From the NCBI GenBank assembly GCA_022376925.1, contig JAIOJX010000032.1, positions 170,091,979-170,155,978 on the forward strand: a DNA stretch of 64,000 nucleotides. The letters are read 5' to 3'. The position numbers and the translations under genes were made by a program. Shown here one piece after another: positions 11,610 through 21,942 of this stretch (position 1 is its first letter; each line of letters begins with the position of its first letter). Below the pieces are notes generated by a model. That model had not been told where the DNA came from. It saw nothing but the letters and a program-made list of their open reading frames with translations, and did no database searches. The DNA comes from Tragulus kanchil. Taxonomy: Eukaryota > Chordata > Mammalia > Artiodactyla > Tragulidae.

Positions 11610-11900
11610 CTGCAGTGCAAGGGGCGCCGGTTCAATCTCTGGCCTGGGAAGATCCCACGGGCCACGGAGCGGCTGGACTGATGTGTCCAACTACCAAGCT
11701 GGAGCTCTGGAGTGCATGCGCCCAGAGCCGGTGCTCTGCAACGACAGACCACCGCGATAGGAGGCCCATAGGAGCCAAAGAACGAAGACGGATGAAAATA
11801 GAGAAATGAAGGACCAATGGAAGTGGCCCGCCCACTCCCCTCCCTCCCCAACCCGACCCTCGCCCAAAGTAAATAAATAAATAAATCTTTAGAAAAAAAA
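11610..11900 (+). mobile_element. Young SINE, type I, 5'-truncated
   Basis: Starts within the tRNA-like part (tgcagtgcaaggggcgccgg) and lacks the A box. Ends (aaataaat)n and A-rich at 11900, where a second SINE begins directly. Confidence 0.88.
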
Positions 11901-12177
11901 GGGCTTCCCTGGTGGTCCAGTGGGTAAAGAGGCCGCCTTGCAGTGCAAGGGGCACTGGTTCGAACCCTGGCACGGGAAGATCCCGCATGCTGCGGAGCAG
12001 CTGGACCAGTGTGTACAATTGTGAGCCAGCACTCTGGAGTGCATGCACCCAGAGCCACTGCTCTGTAGCGAGAGGGACCGCTGCGATGGGAGGCCCACAT
12101 AGGCCAAAGAGTTAGGATGGATGAAAATGCATGAATGAAGGACCAATGAAAGAGGCCAAATTAAGAAAAAAAAAAAA
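11901..12177 (+). mobile_element. SINE, type II (gtaaagag variant), abutting the previous one
   Basis: The head gggcttccctggtggtccagtgggtaaagag is followed by a body with gagccagcactctggag. Its position directly on the A tail of 11610-11900 suggests insertion into that tail. Confidence 0.88.
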
Positions 12178-12622
12178 GAGAGGTTGATTCATGTTATTCC
12201 ATTCTAAAGTCACTGTTAACACTTACTTAGTGGATACTGAACCACTGCTCCAAGGGAAGAGAGGTTCCTGCGAGCCCCTGGTCACGACATTTTCATCAAC
12301 TGACCATGACATAACCTTGTTTTAGTTTAAGGACACTTCATATACTACACATTATTAATTCATTAACGCTGAACAGCACTATCCAACTCACACCTGACCA
12401 GGGATTGAGCCTGGACCCCAGCAGTGAAAGGCTGCTGAGACAAGCAGTAATGGACACAGAGCGGGAAAAGTTAGAGCCCTACATCCATACTAATCCTCTA
12501 AAATACACACCAAGTGAATTAAACATTCAAATGTCAGTCACAGCAGCATTTAAAGAAAAAACAGAATCATTTGTAAAATCTGGGAAAAACACCTTTTGCC
12601 TCGTTGCAGTCAAGAAAGCACC

Positions 12623-12779
12623 ACAAGTCACCAGCCGCTCTCCTGGAGCCGTTGGAGGAAATGCAGCCAGCGCCCCCCTCCTGCCCGATCCGTTCAGACT
12701 GCACGGTCTGATTCGGAAATACAGCCTCAATGTGTGTCGCCAGTATGCAAAGGACACAGGCTTCATTCAGTTGGACTAG
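12623..12779 (+). pseudogene. RPS29: RPS29 processed pseudogene
   Basis: This is an intronless, decayed copy of the 40S ribosomal protein S29 coding sequence. The last 25 codons read HGLIRKYSLNVCRQ / YAKDTGFIQLD then a TAG stop at 12777. In the functional protein the two parts are separated by CFRQ, so four codons (12 bp) are deleted. Upstream, bases 12626-12690 match the S29 start region (GGTCACCAG...CTGGAGCC...AGGAAA) but the ATG is changed to ACA at 12623 and a net 2-bp loss shifts the frame before HGLIRKY. A 3' UTR-like stretch (ggattacccagcaca) follows at 12797. It lies inside MARK3 intron 2, opposite in orientation, and is a retrocopy without coding capacity. A 124-codon open frame (12405-12779) that happens to run into it is chance. 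Confidence 0.85.
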
Positions 12780-12839
12780 TTGTACTTTCTTAAATGGATT
12801 ACCCAGCACACCTGCCTTACACAGAAAAAGTTTAAAAAC

Positions 12840-13254
12840 TCACCCCACTCCCCAAAAAAAAATCCAGGAAAAAAGTCTTCTTTCTCACCAAGAAATGAAA
12901 CCCAAACAAATCAGACTGATGTCTGAAACACCTAAAAGGTTTAAATCACTAAGATTTAAAGGAGAAAAGAAATACAGATAAGGGATATACAACAGTAAGC
13001 TTATTTTAAAAAGAAAACATATATGACACAACTATATGAAAATACCATCAATCTCTCTAGTTCTCATGAAAAAGCAATCTTTCTTAAAGGTGTGACTTTT
13101 TGTTTACCCGATAGACAAAAATTACCTAGAGTTATTAGTACGGGTGTAGAAAAATGGGCACTTTCTTTCATTCTGGTATGCTAAATGGTTAGACATTCTC
13201 TCAAAACCAATTTAGCAATAACTATTATAGTATTAAAAAGCAGAAACATCACTC
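12840..13254. other. Intronic, AT-rich, nothing recognised
   Basis: Sequence between the RPS29 pseudogene and a BovB 3' end. I see no coding or repeat signature. Confidence 0.5.
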
Positions 13255-13710
13255 TGCTGACAAAGGTCCGCATGGGCAAAGCTAAAGTTTTTCCAGCAGT
13301 CATGTATAGATATGAGAGTTGAAACATAAAGAAGGTTGAGTGCTAAAAATCTGATGCTTTTGGACTGTGGTCCTGGAGAAGACTCCTGAGAGCTTCTTGT
13401 ACAGCAAGGAGATCAAGCCAGTCAATCTGAAGGGAAATCAATCCTGAGTGCTCACTGGAAGGACTGAGCTGAAGCTGAATCTCCAACACTCTGGCCACCT
13501 GATGCCACGAGTCGACTCACTGGAAGAGACTGATTCTGGGAGAGACTGACGGCAGGAGGAGAGGGCAGCAGGGGCTGAGCTGGTTGGACAGCACCACCAA
13601 TTCAATGGGAATGAATCTGATCAAACCCCAGGCATTAGTGGAGGACAGAGAAGCCTGGCATGCTGAAGCCCATGGGGCTGAAGAGTCCTACATGACTTAC
13701 TAAGTCACAA
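13255..13710 (+). mobile_element. BovB LINE 3' end
   Basis: Matches the 3' part of BovB (aaggtccgcatgggcaaag, gatgcttttggactgtgg, tggaagagactgattctggg, catggggctgaagagtc). It is 5'-truncated and diverged. Confidence 0.9.
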
Positions 13711-13941
13711 ACTACGTCAAATATTAATCCCCTCTGACCCAGGACTTTTAGATGTCTCGGAAAGTATCCCACAGAAACACTCTTTTAATAAGAGCACAAT
13801 AAGTTATGTTTAAGGATGTTCAGTGCAGATATTTGAAAGAGGAAAAAAAAAAAGTTTATTAGCTTTACAAAGTAAAAAAAAAAAAAGAAAGAAAGCAAGC
13901 TCATGCTTTCCGAAACCAGTTCAAGCATCTCTGAGTCTCTC

Positions 13942-14194
13942 TTTTTTTTATTTTGGCCTCTTTTATTGGTTCTTCATTTATTTATTTTCATCCATCTTAA
14001 TTCTTTGGCCTGTGTGGGTCTCCCATTGCAGTGGCCTCTCTCGCCGCAGAGCACTGGCTCTGGGCCCATGCGCTCCAGAGCGCTGGCTTGATCCAGCCGC
14101 TCCGCAGCACAGGGGTCTTCCTGGGTCAGGGATCAAACCAGCGCCCCTTGCACTGCAAGGCGGACTCTTTACCCATGGACCACCAGGGAAGCCC
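13942..14194 (-). mobile_element. SINE, type II, antisense (copy A)
   Basis: Reads as the reverse of type II: ttcatccatcttaattctttggcctgtg ... ccttgcactgcaaggcggactctttacccat ... accagggaagccc. Repeated at 15061-15313. Confidence 0.88.
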
Positions 14195-14499
14195 TCTAAG
14201 GAGTCTTAACCAGGGAAGTGTCATGAAATGTGAAGAGGCAAATACAATTATTCTTTGCTTAAGACTCCAGTTAGCACAGACCTTCTGCAGGTCCCAGCAC
14301 ACACAGAACGCGCACCTGTAGGGCAAACAGCAGGAACCTAGTGTGGTCCTACTCCAGCAGCCCTAGCAGAGCAGGCTGCAGGCTGCCAGCACCCCGGTGC
14401 ACCCTTAACAATACCTTGGCACACGTATCTGGAAGTTCTGGTACCCAGGAAGCATTTCTTTAAAAAGTTTCCTTCGAAAGTAACATTAAATTCATCCAA

Positions 14500-14642
14500 T
14501 AAATATTTATTAAGTACGGGGGTTGGAGAGAGAATGATACATGGCTGAGTCCCCTCACTGTTCACCTGAAACTGTCACAACATTGTTAACTGACTATACT
14601 TCAATACAAAATAAAGGTTTTTTTTTTTTTTTTTTTTTTTAA
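14500..14642 (+). mobile_element. L1 3' end with aberrant T run
   Basis: The 3' UTR motif atggctgagtcccctcactg ... ttaactgactatacttcaata ends in aataaaggt followed by a long T run at 14619-14640. The copy at 15619-15761 belongs to duplication 4. Confidence 0.65.
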
Positions 14643-14659
14643 TTATAAAGTACTTAATA

Positions 14660-14855
14660 GGGCTTCCCTGGTGACTCAGTGGTAAAGAATTCACCTGTCA
14701 ATGCAAGAGATGGGGGTTAGATCCCTCATCTGAGAAGATTCCCTGGAGAAGGAAACGGCCACCCACTCCAGTATTCTTGCCTGGAAAAAGGCATGGACAG
14801 AGAAACCTGGTGGGCCACAGTCCATGGGGTCGCAAAGAGTCAGTTTCAGCACCTA
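14660..14855 (+). mobile_element. Bov-tA SINE (copy A)
   Basis: gggcttccctggtgactcagtggtaaagaattcacctg ... gagaaggaaacggccacccactccagtattcttgcctgg ... catggggtcgcaaagagtcag. Its 3' end is damaged at the duplication joint. Confidence 0.9.
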
Positions 14856-15060
14856 ATATATGCCAAATAAGCCTCATGCTTTCCGAATCAAAACTAGTTA
14901 CTAAGCATCTCTGAAAAAAAAGTTATGTTTAAGGATGTTCAGTGCAGATATTTGAAAGAGGAAAAAAAAAAAGTTTATTAGCTTTACAAAGTAAAAAAAA
15001 AAAAAGAAAGAAAGCAAGCTCATGCTTTCCGAAACCAGTTCAAGCATCTCTGAGTCTCTC

Positions 15061-15313
15061 TTTTTTTTATTTTGGCCTCTTTTATTGGTTCTTCATTTAT
15101 TTATTTTCATCCATCTTAATTCTTTGGCCTGTGTGGGTCTCCCATTGCAGTGGCCTCTCTCGCCGCAGAGCACTGGCTCTGGGCCCATGCGCTCCAGAGC
15201 GCTGGCTTGATCCAGCCGCTCCGCAGCACAGGGGTCTTCCTGGGTCAGGGATCAAACCAGCGCCCCTTGCACTGCAAGGCGGACTCTTTACCCATGGACC
15301 ACCAGGGAAGCCC
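15061..15313 (-). mobile_element. SINE, type II, antisense (copy B)
   Basis: Copy of 13942-14194 through duplication 4. Confidence 0.88.
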
Positions 15314-15778
15314 TCTAAGGAGTCTTAACCAGGGAAGTGTCATGAAATGTGAAGAGGCAAATACAATTATTCTTTGCTTAAGACTCCAGTTAGCACAGAC
15401 CTTCTGCAGGTCCCAGCACACACAGAACGCGCACCTGTAGGGCAAACAGCAGGAACCTAGTGTGGTCCTACTCCAGCAGCCCTAGCAGAGCAGGCTGCAG
15501 GCTGCCAGCACCCCGGTGCACCCTTAACAATACCTTGGCACACGTATCTGGAAGTTCTGGTACCCAGGAAGCATTTCTTTAAAAAGTTTCCTTCGAAAGT
15601 AACATTAAATTCATCCAATAAATATTTATTAAGTACGGGGGTTGGAGAGAGAATGATACATGGCTGAGTCCCCTCACTGTTCACCTGAAACTGTCACAAC
15701 ATTGTTAACTGACTATACTTCAATACAAAATAAAGGTTTTTTTTTTTTTTTTTTTTTTTAATTATAAAGTACTTAATA

Positions 15779-15990
15779 GGGCTTCCCTGGTGACTCAGTG
15801 GTAAAGAATTCACCTGTCAATGCAAGAGATGGGGGTTAGATCCCTCATCTGAGAAGATTCCCTGGAGAAGGAAACGGCCACCCACTCCAGTATTCTTGCC
15901 TGGAAAAAGGCATGGACAGAGAAACCTGGTGGGCCACAGTCCATGGGGTCGCAAAAGAGTCAGACACAACTTATCAACTAAACAACAAGC
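15779..15990 (+). mobile_element. Bov-tA SINE (copy B, intact 3' end)
   Basis: Copy of 14660-14855 with the full Bov-tA end (agagtcagacacaacttatcaactaaacaaca). Its last 75 bp recur at 17023 through duplication 5. Confidence 0.9.
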
Positions 15991-16311
15991 ACCTAATATA
16001 TGCCAAATAAGGTTAACTGCTTCTTTGTCTTCCCTGCAGACTAGAGGGGAAAGACATGTAAATAAGCAATTTCCAATATAACTGTAACTATAATAGCAAA
16101 ACATATTATTTATATAACTGTAATGGTAAAACATGCTAAAGAAAATATCAGAATTTTTAACATGAACGCCATGCCTGGGGAAAGGGAGTCTGTCAGTGAC
16201 TGCTGTCCAAGCGAAGTGACTCCTACACAAAAGGATGAAGTTATTTTAGGCAAGAAACAGCAGGTACGAAGATCCAAATGCAAGAAACTATGTCCAAAAA
16301 AGGCAGAACAA

Positions 16312-16502
16312 AGACTTCCCTGGTGGTCCAGCTGATAATAACCCACTGTCCAATGCAGAGGACTAAAGTTCGACCCCTAATTGGGGAAATAAGATCCCAC
16401 ATACTGTGGAGCAGCTAAGCCCATGTGCCACACCTAAAGAAGAGCCTGTGCACCAGTGAAGGGCCTGTGTGTCTTAGTGAAGACTCAGAGCAGCCAAGAA
16501 AG
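16312..16502 (+). mobile_element. Older CHR-like SINE (copy A)
   Basis: gacttccctggtggtccagctgataataaccc ... agatcccacatactgtggagcagctaagcccatg ... agagcctgtg. Imperfect flanking repeat aaaaaaggcagaaca / aaaaaagcagaaca. Repeated at 17418-17608. Confidence 0.82.
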
Positions 16503-16607
16503 AAAAAAGCAGAACAGTTCTACGCTGCTCAAGAAGAATGCGAGGTGTGAGTTAAAGAGCCATTTTTGTGCGTGTATGTGTGTTGGGAATATTTTTTTTG
16601 TTCCCCC

Positions 16608-16858
16608 ATCATGCCTCTTTTATTTATATTATTTTCATCCATCTTTGTTCTTTGGCCTGTGTGGGCCTCCCCCTGCAGTGGCCTCTCTCACTGCAGAGCA
16701 CTGCCTCTAGGTGCATGTGATCCAGAGCGCTGGCTTCTAATTGGACACACCAGTCCAGCCACTCTGCAGCATGTGGGATCTTCCCAGGCCAGGGATTGAA
16801 CCAGTGCCCCACGCACTGCAAGGCAAACTCTTTACCCACTGGACCACCAGCGAAGCCC
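16608..16858 (-). mobile_element. SINE, type II, antisense (copy A)
   Basis: Reverse of type II (ttcatccatctttgttctttggcctgtg ... gactgcaaggcaaactctttacccactggaccacc). It differs from its partner at 17714-17966 at many positions. Confidence 0.88.
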
Positions 16859-17417
16859 TAGAGAGCAGTTTTAATGGAAGTGTTTTGATAAATATGGAAC
16901 GTGGTGGAGCAGAATGCCAATATGACAAAAATTAGGAAACCATGTGCCTTCTGCACAATAACCTACCAGACATAACCTACTTAGGGAGATTTTTTAAAAA
17001 AAAACTTCTTTGTGAATAAATTCAGAGAAACCTGGTGGGCCACAGTCCATGGGGCCGCAAAAGAGTCAGACACAACTTATCAACTAAACAACAAGCACCT
17101 AATATATGCCAAATAAGGTTAACTGCTTCTTTGTCTTCCCTGCAGACTAGAGGGGAAAGACATGTAAATAAGCAATTTCCAATATAACTGTAACTATAAT
17201 AGCAAAACATATTATTTATATAACTGTAATGGTAAAACATGCTAAAGAAAATATCAGAATTTTTAACATGAACGCCATGCCTGGGGAAAGGGAGTCTGTC
17301 AGTGACTGCTGTCCAAGCGAAGTGACTCCTACACAAAAGGATGAAGTTATTTTAGGCAAGAAACAGCAGGTACGAAGATCCAAATGCAAGAAACTATGTC
17401 CAAAAAAGGCAGAACAA

Positions 17418-17608
17418 AGACTTCCCTGGTGGTCCAGCTGATAATAACCCACTGTCCAATGCAGAGGACTAAAGTTCGACCCCTAATTGGGGAAATAAGA
17501 TCCCACATACTGTGGAGCAGCTAAGCCCATGTGCCACACCTAAAGAAGAGCCTGTGCACCAGTGAAGGGCCTGTGTGTCTTAGTGAAGACTCAGAGCAGC
17601 CAAGAAAG
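17418..17608 (+). mobile_element. Older CHR-like SINE (copy B)
   Basis: Copy of 16312-16502 through duplication 5. Confidence 0.82.
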
Positions 17609-17713
17609 AAAAAAGCAGAACAGTTCTACGCTGCTCAAGAAGAATGCGAGGTGTGAGTTAAAGAGCCATTTTTGTGCGTGTATGTGTGTTGGGAATATTT
17701 TTTTTGTTCCCCC

Positions 17714-17966
17714 ATCATGCCTCTTTTATTTATATTATTTTCATCCATCTTTTTATTCTTTGGCATGTGTGGCCCTCCCATTGCAGTGGCCTCTCTCACT
17801 GCAGAGCACTGGCTCTGGGCGCATGCGCTTCAGAGCGCTGGCTTCTAATTGGACACACCAGTCCAGCCGCTGCACCGCACATGGGATCTTCCCGGGCCAG
17901 GGATCAAGCTGGTGCCCGTCGCACTGCAAGGCAAACTCTTTACCCACTGGACCACCAGCGAAGCCC
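17714..17966 (-). mobile_element. SINE, type II, antisense (copy B, divergent)
   Basis: Same locus as 16608-16858 by flanks, but with about 20 differences, far more than the flanks show. Confidence 0.88.
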
Positions 17967-18436
17967 TAGAGAGCAGTTTTAATGGAAGTGTTTTGATAAA
18001 TATGGAACGTGGTGGAGCAGAATGCCAATATGACAAAAATTAGGAAACCATGTGCCTTCTGCACAATAACCTACCAGACATAACCTACTTAGGGAGATGA
18101 AGCTTCTTGTGAATAAATCTATAAACAGCGAACACTTGACTTTTTGTAAGTACCATGAACTTATAATGAAGCTCAGCATTCTCAGTGTGGTGGAAGCCAT
18201 CACTGCTGAACAAGAGCACTACCTCTGCATGAAGTCAAAAGATCACCCAAATTCAGTATGTAATTCTACACCAGTTAAAGAAATAAGAAAAAAATTAGAA
18301 AGTAAAAGAAGTCCCTGATAATTTATAAGCTTCCTGTTCTTAAAAAATGTTTTAATTAGCTTAGAGAAAGCCCAAATATATACATTCTGTTTCTCTTTCT
18401 CTCACATGAAAATAAACATTAAAGTATATCAACAGA

Positions 18437-18674
18437 GGGGCTTCCTTGGTGGTCCAGTGGATAAAGAGTTTGCCTTGCAGTGCAAGGGGCACTGGTTCGA
18501 TCCCTGGCCCAGTAAGATCCCACACACCACAGAGTGCTGGGCCGGTGTGTCCAATTACAAGCCAGCGCTCTGGAGCACATGGGCCCAGAGCGAGTGCTCT
18601 GCAATCAGAGAGGCCACTGCAATGGGAAGCCCACACAGGCCAAACAATAAAAATGGATGAAAATAAATAAACAA
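18437..18674 (+). mobile_element. SINE, type II, beside MARK3 exon 2
   Basis: gggcttccttggtggtccagtggataaagag head, ggttcgatccc B box, tail gaaaataaataaac. Target-site repeat aaagtatatcaacaga / aaagtgtatcaacaga (18421 and 18675). Ends 40 bp from the exon 2 donor. Confidence 0.92.
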
Positions 18675-18714
18675 AAAGTGTATCAACAGAAATCAAGCAT
18701 AATTTGTTATTTAC

Positions 18715-18906
18715 CTCTCTGCCTGTAAGGATGTGTCTTGCCAATTTCACTTTTGCAAAATTCCCCTTGCCGATTGTTTTCAACAGTCTGTAGTTTCCGA
18801 TGTGAGGCTGTTCATCTGCACAGGAAGCTATAGAGTTTCTACACCGTGCTCCAGAGCGCCCGGTGCGAGAGGTAACTTCCTGCCGCCCGTCTCCATGTGA
18901 TGTGTG
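18715..18906 (-). CDS. MARK3: MARK3 coding exon 2 (N-terminal linker and start of kinase domain)
   Basis: This 192-bp exon encodes 64 residues on the minus strand, from [11 protein letters not shown] to ARHILTGRE. The acceptor is TTTTATTGTAG (ending at 18907) and the donor is GTAAAT (from 18714 downward); both ends are in phase 0. It contains the basic Ser/Arg-rich linker ([12 protein letters not shown]), then the kinase domain start [19 protein letters not shown], whose IGKGNFAKV is the glycine-rich ATP-binding loop (about residues 56-64 of the protein). Compared with the human sequence as I remember it, there is a Ser-to-Gly change in SRTGRSG; the rest looks conserved. A longer open frame that continues past the donor into an intronic SINE is not real coding sequence. 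The exon is single copy in the window, between duplicated blocks. Confidence 0.97.
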
Positions 18907-19166
18907 CTACAATAAAACACACGACGAAGGTTAGAAAACAAGAAACCCATGGTAGCTGACAAGTTTTAAGTCTCTAGTTGAAGAAACATTATTGCTTTAA
19001 TTTTAATCCCAATGCCACTTTAAGAGGCTTGTCTTAATGATATAAATGTATGAGGAAAATAAGAAAACAGTGAGAAGAGAAATACCAGTGTTGAAATTCA
19101 ACTGGTTGTTCAAACTGTTTTCTGTATATGGCTGCAACATAAAACGGAGAAACAAGACTGCCTTGC

Positions 19167-19474
19167 AGGGCTTCCCTGGTGGTCCAGTGGGTAAGGACAC
19201 CGCCTTGCAGTGCAAGGGACGCCGGTTCGATCCCTGGCCTGGGAAGATCCCACGTGCCGCGGAGTAGCTGGACTGATGTGTACAACTACCGAGCCGGAGC
19301 TCTGGAGCGCATGCGCCCAGAGCTGGTGCTCTGCGACAACAGAAGCCACCGCGATGGGAGGCCCACAAGAGCCAAAGAACAAAGACAGATGAAAATAGAC
19401 AAATGAAAGACCAACAGAAGTGGCCCGTCCCTGGCCAAATAAATAAATAAATAAATGCTTAAGAAAAAAAAAAA
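19167..19474 (+). mobile_element. Young SINE, type I
   Basis: Full head and body; part of the GC-rich stretch before the tail is missing. Exact 13-bp repeat aagactgccttgc at 19154 and 19475. The perfect repeat marks a recent insertion. Confidence 0.93.
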
Positions 19475-19489
19475 AAGACTGCCTTGCGG

Positions 19490-20394
19490 TCATAAAGAAC
19501 TCTTCCACAGGCTATGAAATGTACCAGCACATATGACACTCAATACCTCGTGACACAGCTGGAACAGCTGACATCGCCATCCACCAAGCGAGGGCAGCCT
19601 GAGGTTTATTCACCACCACGCATCGCTAGCACGAAACCCAAGAGAAACTGAATTTCCAACTTCTTTCTAAACTATGCTGCTAACAATGATTTAAGACAAT
19701 GTGTTTGAAGAAATAGCCAGACTCAGCAGCCCTCAATAAACATTTGTTGAACACATGAATATAGTACTCACCATACTCCACAGGCGAAACAAACCATAAA
19801 CGCCTCTGAACTACCTGAGCAGAAAGGTGTCTAAGCAGCCAGCTGCCTAGCGCTTCCTCCTGCTCCACGCAAGCTCGAGGGCGGCCACACCTCACGGCCC
19901 ACCTCTCATGACTGCTAACTGCTTCCTCTCCCTCTCAGGACACTCACACAGACACTGTCAATCGACTCCACTCCTTTCTCCTTTCTTTTTGTCCAGGAAA
20001 AATGTCCCTTCTTTCTCATGTTCTCTCTCCAACAAGCCTGATTCTAAGAGATAAACATAAGAAACTACACTTTGTAACACACTTACATCAAGGAAAAATG
20101 AAAAATAAAACTAGTATTTTACAGTGAAAGCTTAAGAATTTGTGCCATCAACCGCTGAAGTACTCAAAATATACCCTTTTCAGAATGTCCAAGTTCATTT
20201 CCATCTACTTTTTCATATCCCTCTGAGTAAATTTCTGTCTGTCTTGTAACAAGTTATGAGACATGCTTTCTTCTATTTTAAGTTAAACATACTTTTACAA
20301 ACTGGTTACAAATCTAAGCACCTTTGTTCCTATAACAAAAAGATTCAAATTTCCAAATGAGAATTTTGTGAAAATAGCTTATTATAAATGAGGA
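19490..20394. other. Intronic, nothing recognised
   Basis: Single-copy intron 1 sequence between a SINE and the BovB element. No exon signature. Confidence 0.5.
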
Positions 20395-21015
20395 CTAGAA
20401 AGGAGAGATAAGGCCTTCTTCAATGAACAATGCAAAGAAATAAAGGAAAACAGAATGGGAAAGATCAGAGATCTCTTCAAGAAAACTGGATATCAAGGGA
20501 ACATTTCATGTAAGGATGGACACAATAAAGGGCAGCAACGGCAAGGACCTAACAGAAGCAGACAATATTAAGAGGTAGCAAGAATACACGAAACTGTTAA
20601 AAACAACAACAACAAAAAAGTCTTGGTTACCAGGATAACCACGATGATGTGATCACTTACTTAGAGCCAGATATCCTGCAATGTGAAGTCAAGTGGGCCT
20701 TAGGAAGCATTACTACAAAGCTAGTAAAGATGATGGAGTTCAGCTGAGTAACTGAAAGATTCTAAAAGATGATGCTGTTAAAGTGTTGCACTTAATATGT
20801 CTCCAAATTTGGAAAATTCAGCAGTGGTCACAGGACTGCAAAAGGTCAGTTTTCATTCCAATTGCAAAGGGCAATGCCAAAGAATGTACATTGCGTACAA
20901 GTGTGCGCATTTCACATGCCAGCAAGGTACTGCTCAAAATCTTTCAATTTAGGCTCCGGCAGTACATGAACCAACAACTTCCATATGTACAAGCTGGATT
21001 TAGAAAAGGTAGAGG

Positions 21016-21199
21016 AGTAAAAGTCGCTCAGTCGTATCTTAACTCTTTCTGACCCATGAACAAGCCATGAAATTCTTCAGGCAAGAACACTGGAGTGGGC
21101 CTTTCCCTCTCTCCAGGGGATCTTCCCAACTCAGGGATCAAACCCAAGTTTCCCACACTGCAGGCAGACTCTTGATCAGCTGGGCCACCAGGGAAGCCC
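21016..21199 (-). mobile_element. Bov-tA SINE, antisense, inside BovB
   Basis: Reverse Bov-tA (agtcgctcagtcgtatctta ... caggcaagaacactggagtgg ... gccaccagggaagccc) with target repeat aaaggtagagg at 21005 and 21200 splitting the BovB RT. Confidence 0.9.
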
Positions 21200-21613
21200 A
21201 AAGGTAGAGGAACCAGAGATCAAACTGCCAATATCCCTTGGATCACAGGGAAAGCAAGGGAATTCGAGCAAGGAAATCCACTTCTGCTTCATTGACTACT
21301 TGAAAGTCTCTAACTATGTGGATCACAAAAAAAAATGGAAAATTCTTAAAGACACGGAACACCAGACCACCTTACCTGTCTCCTGAGAAACCTGTATGCA
21401 GATCAAGAAGCAACAGTTATTTAAAACATTATGTGGAACAACTGACTAGTTCTAAATTGGGAAAGGAATATCCCAAGGCTGTATATTGTCCCCCTGCTTA
21501 ACTGAAACGCCAGGCTGGATGAGTCACATGCTGGAATCAAGTCTGCCTGGAGAAATATCAACAGCCTCAGATGTGCAGATGATGCCATTCTAATGGTAGA
21601 AAGTAAAGATGAG

Positions 21614-21942
21614 GGCTTCCCTGGTGGTCCAGTGGGTAAGGACACTGCCTTGCAGTGCAAGGGGCGCCAGTTTGATCCCTGGCCTGGGAAGATCCCACGT
21701 GCCGCGGAGCGGCTGGACTGATGTGTCCAACTACCAAGCCGGAGCTCTGGAGCGCATGTGCCCAGAGCCGGTGCTCTGCGACAACAGAGGCCACCGCGAT
21801 GGGAGGCCCACACGGGCCAGAGAACAAAGACAGATGAAAACAGACAAATGAAAGACCAAGAGAAGTGGCCCGCCCGCTCCTTTCCCTCCCCATCATGCCA
21901 CCCCCCCAAAATAAATAAATAAATCTTAAAAAAAAAAGGAAA
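21614..21942 (+). mobile_element. Young SINE, type I, inside BovB
   Basis: Full-length, with flanking repeat agaaagtaaagatga / agaaagtgaagatga (21599 and 21943). Confidence 0.92.

Larger units (their letters stand above)
13801..16012. repeat. Tandem duplication 4, period 1119
   Basis: Copy A is 13801 to about 14870, copy B about 14919-16012. The junction piece 14872-14912 is an error-rich copy of 13898-13935, which itself belongs to the unit. Copy A also lacks about 24 bases present in copy B near 15963-15989. Confidence 0.95.
15917..18110. repeat. Tandem duplication 5, period 1106
   Basis: Copy A is 15917-17022 and copy B 17023 to about 18110. Copy A overlaps the end of duplication 4. The last 35 bases of copy A (16990-17022) are a garbled version of 18097-18120. 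The SINE inside differs at many positions between copies (16636-16860 against 17749-17966), unlike the rest of the unit. Confidence 0.95.
4084..18714 (-). other. MARK3: MARK3 intron 2
   Basis: This lies between exon 2 and exon 3, with GTAAAT donor and CTCTAG acceptor. It contains BovB and L1 fragments, SINEs, the RPS29 pseudogene and four tandem duplications of about 1.1 kb. Confidence 0.9.

Noticed and set aside
18097..18318. 73-codon plus-strand frame (MKLLVNKSINSE...)
   Set aside because: Not recognised and without flanking gene signals; insufficient evidence for a gene.
18361..18714. Minus-strand frame continuing MARK3 exon 2
   Set aside because: A GTAAAT donor ends the exon at 18715; the continuation reads into an intronic SINE.
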